Positions 22,012 to 34,149 are shown, numbered from the stretch's first letter. The stretch is 64,000 nt of DNA from Gnetum montanum (GCA_015680685.1 MNCI01003711.1:1-64000); one strand, 5' to 3'. Notes: a model not told the origin generated them from the sequence alone. Program-made: numbers and translations.

Positions 22012-23535
22012 TCAATTCTCATTGATCATTTCTAGCTTGGAGAGATTATTTGCTACTACATTTTCCCTACCTTCTTGGAGTAATGAGCACCATCTCATTA
22101 TTCTTGCATTTCCTATTTTTTTGGTAGCTAAGAATTTAATGGTTGAATGATTAGTATATACTCTATTTTTATATCCTATTAAATAATATCTGAATTTATC
22201 TAGAGCATATACAATGGCTAATAATTCTTTTTCTATATTTGTATAATTTACTTGGACTTCGTCTAGACTTTTGGACACATAGTAAATTAGTATTGGCTTA
22301 TTATCAATGTATTACTCTAAACCTACCCCTACTAGTGTGTCATTAGCATTACACATAAAATCAAATGGATAATCCCAATTAGGTGCACGTAATATAGGGG
22401 CTATGATTACTTGGTTTTTTAATTCCAAGAATTCTTCTTGATAGTCATTAGTCTAAACAAATGAAACATATTTTTCTAAGAGCATGTATAATGGTTTAGA
22501 AATTCTTGAAAAGTCTTTGATAAACCTCTTATAATACCAAGCATGTCCTAGAAAAGATCAAAGAGTCCTTAAATTAGTTGGAGCTGGAAGTGTAGATGTG
22601 ACTCTTACTTTCTTGTCATCCATCCTTATGCCATCTTTAGAAATAACGTATCCTAATACTATGCCACTCATAACCATCAAGTGACTCTTTTCCCAACTTA
22701 ATTTTAATTTTTTTTCAATACATCTATCTAAGATATGTTAAAGATGTTGCATAGTTTCATCATAAGTATTCCCATAGAATGAAAAATCATCCATAAAAAA
22801 TTTAATATAATTTATTAACATATCAAAAAATATTGAGATCATGTCTCTTTGGAAAGTAGCTAGTGCATTACAAAGGCCAAAAGGCATTCATTTATAAGCA
22901 AAAGTTCTATAAAAACATGTAAAGGCTGTTTTATGCTGGTCTTTAGGGGAAATGGCCACTTGATTGTAACTACTAAATCCATCCAAAAAAATAGTAATAT
23001 TCATGTCCCTCTAACTTTTCTAGAATTTGATCCATGTATGGTAATGGAAAATGGTCTTTTTTTTTGTATTTTGGTTTAACCTTTGATAATTCATGCAAAC
23101 TCTCCATTTTCCACCTATTTTTGGAACTATAGTAATGGGGCTTGACCATTCACTATCAGCTATTGGATACATAATCACTTCTTTTCAAAGTTTTGAAATT
23201 TCATCCTTAACAATTTGTTTTAAGGCTAGATTAATTCATCTTGGGGGAATTCTTATTGGTTTTATATTGTCCTCTAAATAGACATGATGTTGGCAAATGT
23301 TGGGTGAGATTCCTTGGTGAAGGTCCTCATAACTCCATGCAAATGCCTTAGACTTTCTATTTAACATTTCTAATAGTTTTCTTTCTTTCTCATTAGTAAG
23401 TTGGAAATTTATTATTAATGGTTTATTATGATCTAAGAAAATATACTTAAGTGTACTAGCTAGTTCTTTAAGATTCAAGAAATCTTTATTTGAAGGTTGA
23501 ATTATTTCTCCAATATTCCTTGAGCCCAAATTCAA
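22012..23535 (-). pseudogene. Reverse transcriptase and RNase H of element E
   Basis: The N-terminal linker has 'AFAWSYEDLHQGISP' (about 23325). The RT core runs 23280-22520 with a catalytic 'FMDDFSFYGN' at about 22790. RNase H follows with 'NYTNIEKELLAIVYALDKF' (about 22240) and 'RIMRWCSLLQE' (about 22090). These are the standard Ty3-type motifs. Several stops and frame changes in the RT core leave only fragments open. Confidence 0.8.
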
Positions 23536-23559
23536 AATCTAGGCAAGGAGATCTTGCTA

Positions 23560-24180
23560 TTCCTTTGTTGAGGGGTTTAAAGGTCCTTCCTCAAAATTAT
23601 TTAACACTAAGGTTTTCCTATCTTATGTCATTGCTGAAGTGGATAGAGTGTAGAGCATTCTTGATTCCTTCAAGTCTGCATCTTCTTTTACCTTATCATA
23701 TATATTTAGTGTAAAAGTAAGATTGGAAAAGGAGAGTTGAAGTTTCCTTGACCTACAATTAATTACTACATCAGCTGTTGCTAACCAAGTTCTACCTAGT
23801 ATAATAGGAAAAAAATAAAGATCCTTTACTTCTAAAACAAAAAATTCAATTCAATATTTTTATTTTCTATCTCAATTATTAAGTTCTCTACTATTCCTAT
23901 TGGTTTAACATTTGATCCATCAACTAATGATATTATTATGTTTAATCATTTGATATCCTCAATATCAAGCATCCTAGCCATTTCAAGAGGCATGATATTA
24001 ATGTTGGCTCCTAAATCCAATAGGGCATTTTTGATCACTTGGCCAGGATGGTAGGAACTCTTGGATCTTGATATTTTGGAATCTCATGACTTTGTATAAG
24101 TTGAGAAAGATTATCAACCAAATAAACCTATTTAGGAATTTTTTCCTTTCTTTTCCTAGTACATAATTCTCTTAAGTATT
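23560..24180 (-). pseudogene. Protease region of element E
   Basis: On the minus strand, 'ALLDLGANINIMPLEMA' at about 24035-23985 is the retropepsin active site with D-L-G in place of D-[ST]-G. It is followed by a typical 'IEDIK' and 'GIVENLIIEI' layout. It is interrupted by stops and lies between gag and RT as expected. Confidence 0.65.
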
Positions 24181-24689
24181 TAGCATAAATAGGTGTGTCT
24201 TTTATTACTTTTTCCAAAGGAATATGTAAATACAATTCACTAAACATTTTTTCCATATGGGATTTAGTTGGGAAACTGTCTTGTAATCATTTAGGAAAAG
24301 GAGGTAGAACTGATTGTCTAGAGAATAGTGGTTGTTCTCTTTCCCTAGTTGGTTGATCTTCCTCGTCTAATACTTGTGGTTGTACTTCTTCTTGTGTCCC
24401 TACCTCTTGAGATCTCATCTTCTTTTGGGGTTTAGGTTCAATTACTTTTCCACTCCTTGTAGTAATGAAATGTAATTACTCTTTTCCTTTTCTTTGAGAT
24501 GTGGGACTGGGTTCAGGTTGGGATGGTAACTCATTTTTAGTTAAGTCCTAAAATATTCTCTTAGTCTTACTTATGAATTGTATACATTCTTCTATGAAGG
24601 AAGTAAGGCTTTGGATGAGTTTATCCAAGTGTTCATTAGTTGGGTTTTTGAATGGCCTAAAATTATTTGAGGATACTGTTGTGGGTAAA

Positions 24690-25824
24690 ATGGTCATTGA
24701 GGAAAGTTCATTGTTGGTTGGCTCTTATATTGTTGAAAAGCCTTCACTGACTCTTGCATTTCCTCTTGAAAATATAACAAGGCTAGATAGGTTGTTTGGT
24801 CATGTTGGGGGTTACCACAAATGTTGCATATTTCACTTTGAATTACATGAGCTTGTTTCTTAATCAATTGTGTCAACTAATCCAATTTTCTATTTAAATT
24901 TTCTATTTATTGGGTCATGCCTTGCATAATGTTTGGTTTTGGTCAACATTTACTTTGATCTACTAATGAGTCTCTAATTTTTCAGCCATCTTCCAGTGTC
25001 ACATTTAAAATATTTCCTTATATTCAAAGTCAACATTTTTCCTACAATAAGGTAATAAGCCTTTTACAAAGATTTAAATTAATTGATGGGCTGGGAATCC
25101 GTGGTTTGGATTCTTTAAGCAAAATCCTTTAAATCTATCAAAAGTACTCTCATAGTCTTCATCCTCATGTTGCATAAAATTCATTAATTGTTTCATTAAT
25201 AAGTACAACCTATCATTAGAAAGAAATCTTTGTAGAAAAGCATTTTTAAACTCATCCCATGAACTAATTTATGTTCTAAAGGTTTGTAGCCAAAAATTAG
25301 CTTTGTGCTTTAAGGTTGATTTAAAGGTAGTCATCTTAGTTCTATCCCCACTTTGAGGTGCTCACATAGCTAATGTTGTTTTAAATTCTCTTATGTGGGT
25401 AATTGGATCCTTGTCAGTTGTCCCCTTAAAGATAGGTAATAAGTGAATATTTTTAACCTCTACATCTCTTCTTTGTGGAAATACCAATGAGCCTTGAGGC
25501 ATGAAAGATGTTCTTTGATTTAGTAACTCTCCAAGGGTTTATCCTAGGTAAGGTTGGCCAATTAGTACATTGGAACTCAAGCTACCAAAGGAGAAAAGAA
25601 TTGAACCTAAGGAAAATGAGGGAGGTGTCTGATGTGAAGATGATCCCTATTGTATAAGTAGAGGTTACTATTGGGGTTACTATAGGACTTGGTATAGAAA
25701 TAGAGATTGGTGGTGGAGTTTGTAAATTCAAAGTACTTACTGGTTGGGTAGTTCCTCCAACCGTGGTTACATAAGTTGATATTGGGGTAGTATTTTGAAA
25801 CCCTGCTCTTGTAATTGAACTCAA
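24690..25824 (-). pseudogene. gag of element E
   Basis: The retrotransposon gag domain is readable between about 25440 and 25000 (KGTTDKDPITHIREFKT, then FWLQTF, then FKNAFLQRF). A zinc knuckle 'CNICGNPQHDQTTY' (about 24830) has lost its last Cys to Tyr. A Pro/Thr/Ser-rich N-terminal part lies at 25824-25590. It is broken by several stops. The knuckle points to RNA binding in the particle. Confidence 0.7.
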
Positions 25825-26313
25825 GGTTGATATTGTAGTGATTAAAATATTGAATAGAGGATTAACAAATATGGAAAAATTAGAACTTGACTATATCAGC
25901 TTCTCTTGGTTTTTTTTGATTGACTTTTGTATGTTTGTAAGAACTACGAGTGCTCCTAAAAGGTTGAATTCGTGTTGGTTTTTTTGGTTGCTTTGTTGGT
26001 TTCATTTAACAAGAACATTCTTCGTTGGCACATTCATGGGCTACTATTTATAAGATTCTACAAATTGATTTAATAACTCCTACTATCATGGCTTTAATTG
26101 CAACTTTTTAAATAGTTTCAGCTAGTTATAAGAGAAGAGGAGTTGATTCATGGGATTTTTATTTATTTTTAAAATTTTTAATGTAAGAAAAATAACTAAA
26201 AGAAACCATTTCTCAAATTACTTAAAATAAAATAAAATAAAATGTACTTGAAACATAAAATTGCAAAATGAAATTAAAATATATAGAACCCTTGATGATG
26301 ATTAACTTTGCTA

Positions 26314-26336
26314 GTCTCCTTGGAAATGGCACCAAA
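26314..26336 (-). other. Primer binding site of element E
   Basis: The minus strand reads TTGGTGCCATTTCCAAGGAG, close to the tRNA-Asp-type sites (TGGCGCCGTTGCCGGGG) of Athila and related gypsy elements, with decay. It lies just inside a candidate LTR end, CATCA, at 26339. Confidence 0.6.
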
Positions 26337-26338
26337 AT

Positions 26339-27613
26339 TGATGAGCTAAGAACAATTCAGTTTTGGATACCTTTAAAATTTATCTTTCATTGTAGAGAAG
26401 TCACTTTGTGTGTTATTGACCTACAATTCATATCTTGTGGAGGAACGATTCCAAAGTCATTATCAAGACATAAAATAATTAGAATTGAATCCAACCAAAT
26501 TCCACATTTATGATTGTCACTCATAAATAAAATTATAAATTTTCATCCTAACTTGTAATCTTAAGTTTAAGAATGAAAATTAATGATTAAATAAAATTGA
26601 AATCATAAATATAAGCATAGATCTCAAGGATCACAAGGGATACTTTGCCTTATTTGCAATTTTGCCTTGTTGTCTTTACAATGTAGTAGCTATACAATGG
26701 ACTCCAATAATTTTAAAGAAAAATTGACTTCAACTTGATGTGGTTTTTGCCTAGGTATCAATTCCTTTTCTTCCTATTCTATATTCAAATACAATGTGGA
26801 ATGTCTCATTTATGCTCTATAATGTACGACAATGTTTAAAATCAAACCTTATAATAGTAAGTTAATACCATGCATGATAATAGGTGTAAATGCCAAGTTG
26901 GGCATCCTTATGTCTTAAATTAACATGGAATCCACATCTTCCATATATATGATGCTCCATGTTTGCATTGTGCTTCCTTGGATATTCCACCAAAAAAATG
27001 ACCAGATGGCATTCTACTGAAGAGACTATTGGTGACGATGAAATAGGTATCTTGATTGGAGAAACCATATGTTGTAACTCTGTAAGCCAACTAGTCGATC
27101 TTGGTGGAGCTACTACATCATCCTAGCACTCATGGGTTGCATTCATGACTGCATTGTGGTAGATGCCATGGCCAGTTTGTTAATGTTGTTGTGAAATTAA
27201 ATCCAAAAGTAGAGTGCTTATGTGCCTTATTGCAGGTGAAATTACCGTTATCGTGGTAGTGGCTATAGGAGACGTCAGTGATGGTCACCTATGAAGAGCC
27301 TGTCTACACTGAGATGTAGTTGTCTCCATAGGCGATAGAGCAACTTTGAATGTTGACACTATTCATGTTTTAGAGATGGATTCTATCTGTGTTGGCATTG
27401 TCTCCTGGCCAATTCAGCATCACTGATGACACCGCCACATTGTTGCAGCTATCCATCTTCCAATATAATAATATTATTGGCTTTTTCATTATACTACTTG
27501 TTCTTATTTCATTAACTGTTGCTTTTGTGTCCACTAAATCATATTGAAATGAACTGATTTGTGAAGAAAAATATGTTGTTACAAAAAAGAGGAGGAGTTG
27601 AAATGATAAGTTG
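26339..27613. other. Candidate 5' LTR of element E and unassigned sequence left of element C
   Basis: E's 5' LTR should start here on the minus strand, but its other end was not found. The rest, up to the target duplication of C at 27614, has no recognised gene. Open frames on the minus strand at 27370-27613 show no family. This stretch and 44370-45360 were one continuous sequence before C landed. Confidence 0.4.
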
Positions 27614-27892
27614 GTTACTATTGAGGTCAACCTTGTCAGGCTAAGCATGGGGCCATTATCAACAATATTAAAAGTGAAAACCCCACATGTCTTCCCTTGT
27701 GGGACCATAAAAATGAACTTCACATACGTTTCCTCAAGGAAAAGTTAAAGAAATAGATGATGATGAGACATGTTATCCTAAAATATACTTTGTGCTTTTG
27801 AAGCGCATATAAATTCACTACAAAGTTGAGCTTAATTTTATATCTCAAACAAGGCAGTGCAGAGGAAGTGAAGTGAGGAATAAATCATCATC

Positions 27893-28229
27893 ATGGTTTT
27901 GAGAAAAGCTACCAAAAACTCAGATGAGACATCTATTGATGGCACCTTTGCATCACGTTATTCGCAACAACCTGTTACCAAGTTCACTCTACCACAGACA
28001 TCTATCCCTAAGGAAGCTGCATATCAAATGGTCAAAGATGAACTCATGATGGACGGAAATACAAGGCTAAATTTAACCTCATTTGTCACCACTTGGATGG
28101 AGCCTGAGTGTGATAATCTCATCATGGACTCCATTAACAAGAATTACGTGGACATGGACTTCAAAATATGTTGTAACCAACTCATGACTTGGAGCTTTCA
28201 AATTAAAATTCTTACCACCAAGCTAAACT
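27893..28229 (+). pseudogene. GAD: Captured glutamate decarboxylase N-terminal fragment (5' LTR copy)
   Basis: About 112 codons match the start of plant glutamate decarboxylase, the cytosolic PLP enzyme that makes GABA from glutamate. Runs are '[16 protein letters not shown]', '[19 protein letters not shown]', '[17 protein letters not shown]' and '[14 protein letters not shown]'. After MD about seven expected residues are missing. Similarity then continues weakly ([13 protein letters not shown] against the family's L-Q-N-R-C-V-N-M region) before the 4.1 kb insertion cuts in. The catalytic PLP-lysine domain is absent, so there is no enzyme. The ATG of the family start is kept, in sense with element C. 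The piece is intron-free over this length. It is present in both LTRs, so capture preceded the last transposition. Confidence 0.9.
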
Positions 28230-30060
28230 TGTTGGCACATTTTGGCCATTTCATGGAACAGTAGGACTATCTTATCCAAAATTGGAACATCGTATGTTTG
28301 AAAATTTAGAAGTAAACATGTAGGTTTAAGGTTATGGATTGATGGGTGTTTTGGAGAAGTTATTCACTATTAAATAAAATGATGTTGAGACCTACTTGGG
28401 ATACGAAATTAAAGTGCCAAATTATTCCTTTATTAGAGATTGAAAGACAGTACACTGGCAAACAAGGAATTAGATTATTTACCTCAAAAGGCAATGGTAG
28501 AGAAAATGATAAAAATACAAATGATATTGATTTTTTCTGACTTACATCATTTGTGTATATAAGACAAAACAAATACTCAAATTAAAGAGATGATGATAAA
28601 TAAACATTGGCTTGTAATGGTTGTCATAAGATTGATATGCATGATCTTGAAGGTTCCATCTCTGTACAAGGAAATGCCAAAGATGGAAAATGAGCAAGTA
28701 ATTGGTGAATAGATTAGTAAGGAGAACCAATGTTTGGCCATTTTCCATTTGATCGTTATGGGATTCTACAACTTAGATGGCTAACAATTGACATTATGGA
28801 GTGTAACAAAAGATGCAAATGTGAAACAAACTACATCAACTCCGAATTGCAGAAATGCTTCAATATTTCTTTGGAGGTTTTTAGAACAAAAAGGTAGGGA
28901 TGGGGTGTAAAGACTCTTAAACAGATACTAAGAAGAAAATTTGTGTTAGAGTACATTTGTATTAGAGTATGTGGAAAAAGTTTTGTTTGAAAAAGAAGCA
29001 GTTCAACCGAGTGTTCTACCAAATTAGCATTCACAACAGAATAAATTATTGTAACCTAAAGGGTTGATGTTTGTTGAAGGAATAACTAAGACATCAATAG
29101 TGAAGCATTCTTTGGACATGGATGCATCTTCAGTAAAGGTTTTGAGCTACCATGATGCAATGATCTACATACTAACACCTCTCAAATTTACAACTATATA
29201 TAGATGCTCTAACTCCCTTGTTGTTCTTGGAGCTATTGGAAAGGTAGTAAAAGTTGAGGTTTGATTTTTTAAATGAGACTTGGATTATAGGTTTGGCCTT
29301 AGCACCAAAAACAACGTAAAATGACCACATTGTTCTATCTGTTTGGATTGAGGGATCTGTCCAATCCTGGTACATAATATCAACAACTCGGAGCACAGCA
29401 TGGTCTTCTTCTCCCTGATAACATACATTTCCATCTTGCTATACGTGGATGCCAGCAGAGCTAGGGTCCCTAAAGGTTTTCTACAACTGCTAGCTAAGGT
29501 GATGTTGGACGTTGTGGCACTCATGTTTCACTTCCACAGCACTGACCACGCCGGCATAGGGGGACGCTTTCACTGCTTCTTTCTAACTCCTGTTTCTACT
29601 CACCATAGCCTACACTTTGATTGAAATATTCTGTCCCACATCATTTCTGGTCACACTGGTATGATCATTGTCATTTTTGTTTAAGGGCATGTGGATGATT
29701 CACATGCGAATGATGTTGTTCGTGCTGACGTTTGTGGCCAAGGGTTGCAAGAATGAAGAGTAGGTCGCTAGGGATCACTCCCATGTAGTCTCTGGCCACT
29801 GTCTTTACTGTGTTGTGCTGTGGCCATTTCCTTAATCCTTGAATGTTCAATTCACAAGCTCACAGAGTGGCTGTGAAGAACTAGGAAAAGGCCTCTACAT
29901 GAAGTTGTGGAGAAAATGAAAGACGAGCTCATGCTGTTGAGCTACCTGTCTCTGTTGCTGACAACATTGTAGTCAGTAATATCATGCATTTGTATTCATG
30001 AATCAAGTTTTTAAAGTTTTTTGCCATAATTGCTCCAAAGAGCATGCCACAGGAGGTACC
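28230..30060. other. Left part of the 4.1 kb insertion, no recognised gene
   Basis: Short open frames on both strands (for example 29400-29624 plus, hydrophobic) show no recognisable family. Further host fragments may be hidden here. Confidence 0.3.
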
Positions 30061-30065
30061 ATAGA

Positions 30066-30185
30066 AGCAAAAAAATGAAGGCTATCTTTAGGATTTTTGA
30101 TTGCAACAGCAACAGCTACATCACTGCCGCGGAGTTTGCAACATCCATGGTGCGCCTCAGCTACGTGCTTACCATGAGATCCATC
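30066..30185 (+). pseudogene. Captured EF-hand (calmodulin-like) fragment
   Basis: The frame reads 'KMKAIFRIFDCNSNSYITA' and then AEFATSMVRLSYVLT. The 12-residue loop D-C-N-S-N-S-Y-I-T-A-A-E has the calcium ligands at 1, 3, 5 and 12, the aromatic at 7 and Ile at 8 of an EF-hand, and the flanking helices follow calmodulin-like proteins. Only one hand is visible. The loop lacks the usual Gly at position 6 (Ser). Upstream is a stop. It is not a functional gene. Confidence 0.6.
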
Positions 30186-30386
30186 CATGTCTATAGAAAA
30201 AGCAAACAAAAATAAATGTTGATGCTGGAGTAGAGACTTTTGAGAAGATAAATAAATAAAAATTACGATGCTAAAGGATAGTTGGTGTTGCCAAGCGAAA
30301 CGAGCGGCGAGTGCCAAGAATGTGCTCTGAGCAGTTGAGCTTTCTACGTTGCTCACGTGGATGCGTAGCAGTAGCTGAAGAATAGG

Positions 30387-30676
30387 ACGTTCAAGAAATT
30401 TTCTTATAGAGGTGTGGATCTGGACACCATTTTGGACATGAAGATGGAAGATCTGGTCAAGCTTTTCCACGCGCACGCTCGCAGGAATTTTAGGAGAGGC
30501 TTGAAAAGGCAGCCCATGGCACTCATCAAGAAACTTTGCAAGGAAAAACTAGAGGCCCCGCCCGGAGAGAAACCAGTGCCTATGAAAACACACCTCTGCA
30601 ACATGATCATTGTTCTTGAGATGATCGACAACATCATTGGCGTCTACAATGGAAAAAATTTTAACCAAACGGAATA
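30387..30676 (+). pseudogene. RPS15: Captured 40S ribosomal protein S15 (uS19) fragment
   Basis: About 95 codons match eukaryotic cytosolic ribosomal protein S15, a small-subunit head protein. Runs are [14 protein letters not shown], '[18 protein letters not shown]', '[14 protein letters not shown]', '[16 protein letters not shown]', '[18 protein letters not shown]' and FNQTE. The match begins just after a stop (TAG before LKNRTFKK) and breaks off after FNQTE, so the C-terminal third (from V-E-I-K-P on) is missing. No intron interrupts it, suggesting an mRNA-derived piece. Substitutions at conserved sites (such as L-C-N for L-R-N) show decay. It is sense with the insertion's TATA box, which lies downstream of it. 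Confidence 0.88.
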
Positions 30677-31384
30677 ACCAGTAGAATCAGTACAACAAAA
30701 TGGAATGAACAACGACATCAACAACATTGAAGATGGAGGAGGTGCAATGCAGCAGGGTCTTGTTTTATGGTGGCAGTTGTCTGTGAAATCCACCATCTTC
30801 TTGTAGTTACCCAGAAGAAGATTCAGTAGGTATGCATGATCTAATCTGGAAATCATTTCTAGTGATAATAAAAATGGATGCAGAGCTAACGCACCACAAC
30901 AAACACTCCAGTCCATTGGTTAGGGGAGTAATCCACGGGTTTGGCGGTGCAACCACTTCCATGGGCCTCGCTACTTGGACCAGCCCACATTATTTATAGG
31001 CCACGTGGCCCCTAATATTTTCTTTATTTAAAAACCATACAACATTTATTTTGGTTTTTGATATAAATTATTTAATTGCTGATGTAAGTTTGACAACCCT
31101 TGTTTGTGTACCAAGTAAGTATTAATATTGATTTAAAAAGGGAATTTGTGCAACAATTGTTCAAAGTCCTATGTGAATTGAACACTTGTTAAATGAAATG
31201 GTGGTTATAACCACCACCAAGGACACTTATCAACTATAACCTTTTTATCTCCATGAAGACACTTGACAACTGAATGAAGACACTTGGCAACTAAATAGGA
31301 CACTTGTCCATTGTAGCTTTTTTATCTCTATGGTGGTTATGACCACCCAAGATATTTTGTAACTTACTTAACTACCTTAGATCC

Positions 31385-31532
31385 TATAAAAGGGCTTTAA
31401 GGATAGGAAGGGAGAGGCACAAGGGGTCTCACTTTGGAACACTTTTGGGAGCTCTTTGTTGGAGACACACTCTTGGAAGACTTGTAAGAAGAATTGTGAA
31501 CGATTGCTTGCTTGATGGCTTGCTAAATAAAA
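31385..31532 (+). promoter_or_regulatory. TATA box and poly(A) signal in the insertion
   Basis: TATAAAAG (31385-31392) is followed about 140 bases later by AATAAAA (31526-31532), the usual U3/R arrangement of an LTR. This is a pattern match only. Confidence 0.5.
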
Positions 31533-34149
31533 GATTTCAGTCTCTTTGTCAAAGTCCTGTGAGTTATGTTTTATTTTTGTTTTGTTTAAATTATTTAGCT
31601 AGTGGTTTAGATAGTATCATCCTTGGCAAGTAATTTTGGGATTTTTAGATTGCTCTTATTGTTCTTATTGCACGATTGAAATTTTCTATTAAAATTTTGC
31701 CATAGAAGCGCTTGTGTTTGAAAGCCTTAAGAGCATTTTAGTAGTAAATTTGATTATTGTGCAACGTATAAGAACCACTATTGGGATTGTTGTAAGAGAG
31801 CCTCTGCTTGTAGTCATGTCGTTGAACGATTCAGTAGTCAAGAGGGTTTAGAAAATCTTTGGTATTTTGATGGGACCAGAATAGCTTCTTTTTATCTTTA
31901 AAGTGAATCTCCGTGGTATTTCAATCAGAAATTGTCAAGTCTTTTGAAGGTTTTGTTGAATGCAATTGTTGACATCTATTATCTAGCCAAAATGGAGTCT
32001 CGTACGTGGTAGATTACGCAGCAAATTTTTGGTAGCATAGTAGGATTGTCTTGAAGAAATTGCTTATTTGAGCCTTGGAAGTTTGAANAACTCTCAATAA
32101 CTCACAGTACTTGGCAAAGTTGGTTGAATCTCTTTATGATAAGTCATCTATAGTTTACACATAATGCAATCGTTTCATTTTTCACAACCGCACGCCGCAA
32201 CATCACACACACATACTCACATTAACTATTGAGTTTATTTGGAGGTATCTAGGCCTTGGTGTTGCCAGAGACCAGCAGGCACCTAAATCCTATTCGAGGA
32301 CACTCGTTGGCGGTCGCGTCCCAAACGATCGCCAACAAAACTATCATAAAATTTTAATAATTTTAATATATTGCTATAACAGTAGTATCGAAAATACAAG
32401 GCATGAGGCATACACACCTTTATCTTTTCCAAATGATTGTAGTTTCTATTTTTTGATCTCCAAAATGCCCGAAAGTATACATCAAAAAGCAGATTAATAT
32501 ACATTACCTGTATTGAAGTATTAACAACAAGCTTCTATATTATTACCTCTTAAAACATGCATCTTTAATTTTCATGGTTTTTTATACTTTTATACGATAA
32601 ATTACGATAAAATAGGTAAACTGGCATTAAATTCAAGGTGGTGGCATCACTCTTTTTATCAACTTCCTACATTTAGGGATTGATTGCATATTTGCACGTG
32701 GATATGATGAAAATAAGGCTTACTAATTGTTAATTGACAAAATCACTTTTTGTTTAAATATTAATTAATAGAACCACTTCGCTCTGCCCTTGGTTTTTAA
32801 CATTGGATTTCATTGTTTACATACAACACTACAAATTTGATAGTGGAAAGTAGATCAATTTTCAAATGGCAAAAAATTGAAAGGACATCTACATTTTTAG
32901 ATTTTGCTATCAAAGATGACATGAGGTGGTGGTGGCAGTTTCCCCATGTGGCATTTCATGTTGCAACAGTTCATGGTGGTTGATGGGTTTCTTCTCCTAC
33001 AGGCCGCTATAAGCAGTGGGTGAGAGAACGCCATAGGAGAAGCCAGCATGGAACATCTTCTCGCAAGATGCAAAGGCCTCTTTCGTAGGTGACGTTGGGG
33101 ATGAAACAAGCCTCTATCTCTCTTTCTTTGAGTATTGACAGATGTGGTGGCAGACTGTGGAGTGCACGCGAGAAATGACAGTAGAGGCTCTTCCTCTTAG
33201 GCGTGGACGTTGGCATCTATGTAACGTGCATCAAAGCCTCTTCTCTAACATTGGAGGTGAGCTGGTGATGCAAACTAGGCCTCCTTTCTTATAAAAAAAA
33301 TGTGCAACAGACCAATGGCGTGGAAACCACAGGTTCTGCAGGCCAACACAAAAACGGTAGTTTTTTGTTTTCTTTTCCTCACCTCACTAGAAGGTGCTGT
33401 AGTTTGTAGCCAGAACATGTGATGCATAGCAAACGCTGACAGAGAAACACACAACAGTGACACGTGGGCATCAACATCAGTGGGGTGTTTCTCAGCCTTT
33501 GTGTTCTTACGTCAACAACGAAAGGATAATTGCTCTTGCAAGAAACAATGATAGCAAGTTGGTGACAGGCAACAACATCATTCCCTTTCTTTTCTTGCCT
33601 TCTAACAAATGCTAGATGCCCTTTTCTAATGAAGAATTGGTGGTGAACATCATAAAAGGTGGCAGAAAATTCTTCTTTCCTTTAGATTCCAAGCAGTAGC
33701 ATTCATTGCAGATTGAAGATCTGAATTGTAGAATTTTCTTTTCTTTCGTTATGGTAGAACCAACATCATAGAATGACGGTGGTCAAGCGGCATCGGGACT
33801 AGATAAATTTGAATTAAATTTAAATTTTCTTGTGGTATTATTTACTTTTTTTTAGGGAAAAAATGGCACAAATATTTAATTTTGATTTTAATTATTTTAC
33901 TATGTTTTTCAAAACATAACAGAACCATCCTAAAATTTAATTTAATTTAAGTTTTCAATATTATTATTAAATTTAAGTTTTCAATATTTTGTTTAAAATA
34001 TTATTATTATTATTATTATTGTTACATAACCCTTTTTTCAGCTGAGACTATTCCTGGGTTTCTGTACCCGTATTAGAGGCGCCTTGGGTGATAATCTCTT
34101 AAAACGAGTTTTCATAGGTGTTGGTATGTTCAAAATTTACATATCAATA

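Larger units (their letters stand above)
20564..26338 (-). mobile_element. Element E: Athila-like Ty3/gypsy retrotransposon, minus strand
   Basis: Reading leftward from 26338: primer binding site (26314-26336), gag (about 25824-24690), protease (about 24180-23560), RT/RNase H (23535-22012) and integrase (21916-20564). This is the gypsy order with a single RNase H. The primer site resembles the tRNA-Asp type used by Athila and relatives. Many stops and frameshifts are present. The LTRs were not delimited. The 5' LTR should begin at 26339 (plus-strand TGATGAGC). The assignment to Athila is tentative. Confidence 0.75.
28230..32337 (+). mobile_element. 4108-bp LTR-type insertion inside the 5' LTR of element C
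   Basis: Ends are TGTTGGC (28230) and GCCAACA (32331-32337), a perfect 7-base inverted pair with TG...CA. The target aaact is duplicated at 28225-28229 and 32338-32342 and occurs once in the uninterrupted 3' LTR (42450-42454). TG...CA and a 5-bp duplication fit an LTR retroelement. A TATA box (31385-31392) and AATAAA (31526) suit an LTR promoter and R region. No pol genes and no second LTR were seen, so it is a very long solo LTR or a non-autonomous element. It carries two host gene fragments (30066-30185 and 30387-30676). An N is at 32088. Confidence 0.8.
27619..34149 (+). repeat. 5' LTR of element C, split by an insertion
   Basis: The LTR parts are 27619-28229 and 32338-34149 (about 2.42 kb without the insertion and duplication), collinear with 41844-44369. 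It contains the glutamate decarboxylase fragment near its left end and an (att)n run at about 34003-34020. Open frames between 32897 and 33463 recur in the other LTR but show no family. Confidence 0.9.

Noticed and set aside
29285-29624. Possible third host gene fragment in the insertion
   Set aside because: Open frames on both strands look protein-like, but no motif could be named.
28230-32337. DNA transposon (hAT, Mutator or CACTA)
   Set aside because: The 5-bp duplication and TG...CA ends fit LTR elements. hAT, Mutator and CACTA give 8, 9 and 3 bases, and no transposase was seen.
32897-33463. Minus-strand frames shared by both LTRs of C (also 43002-43422)
   Set aside because: Their sharing follows from LTR duplication. 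No family was recognised and the frames differ between copies.
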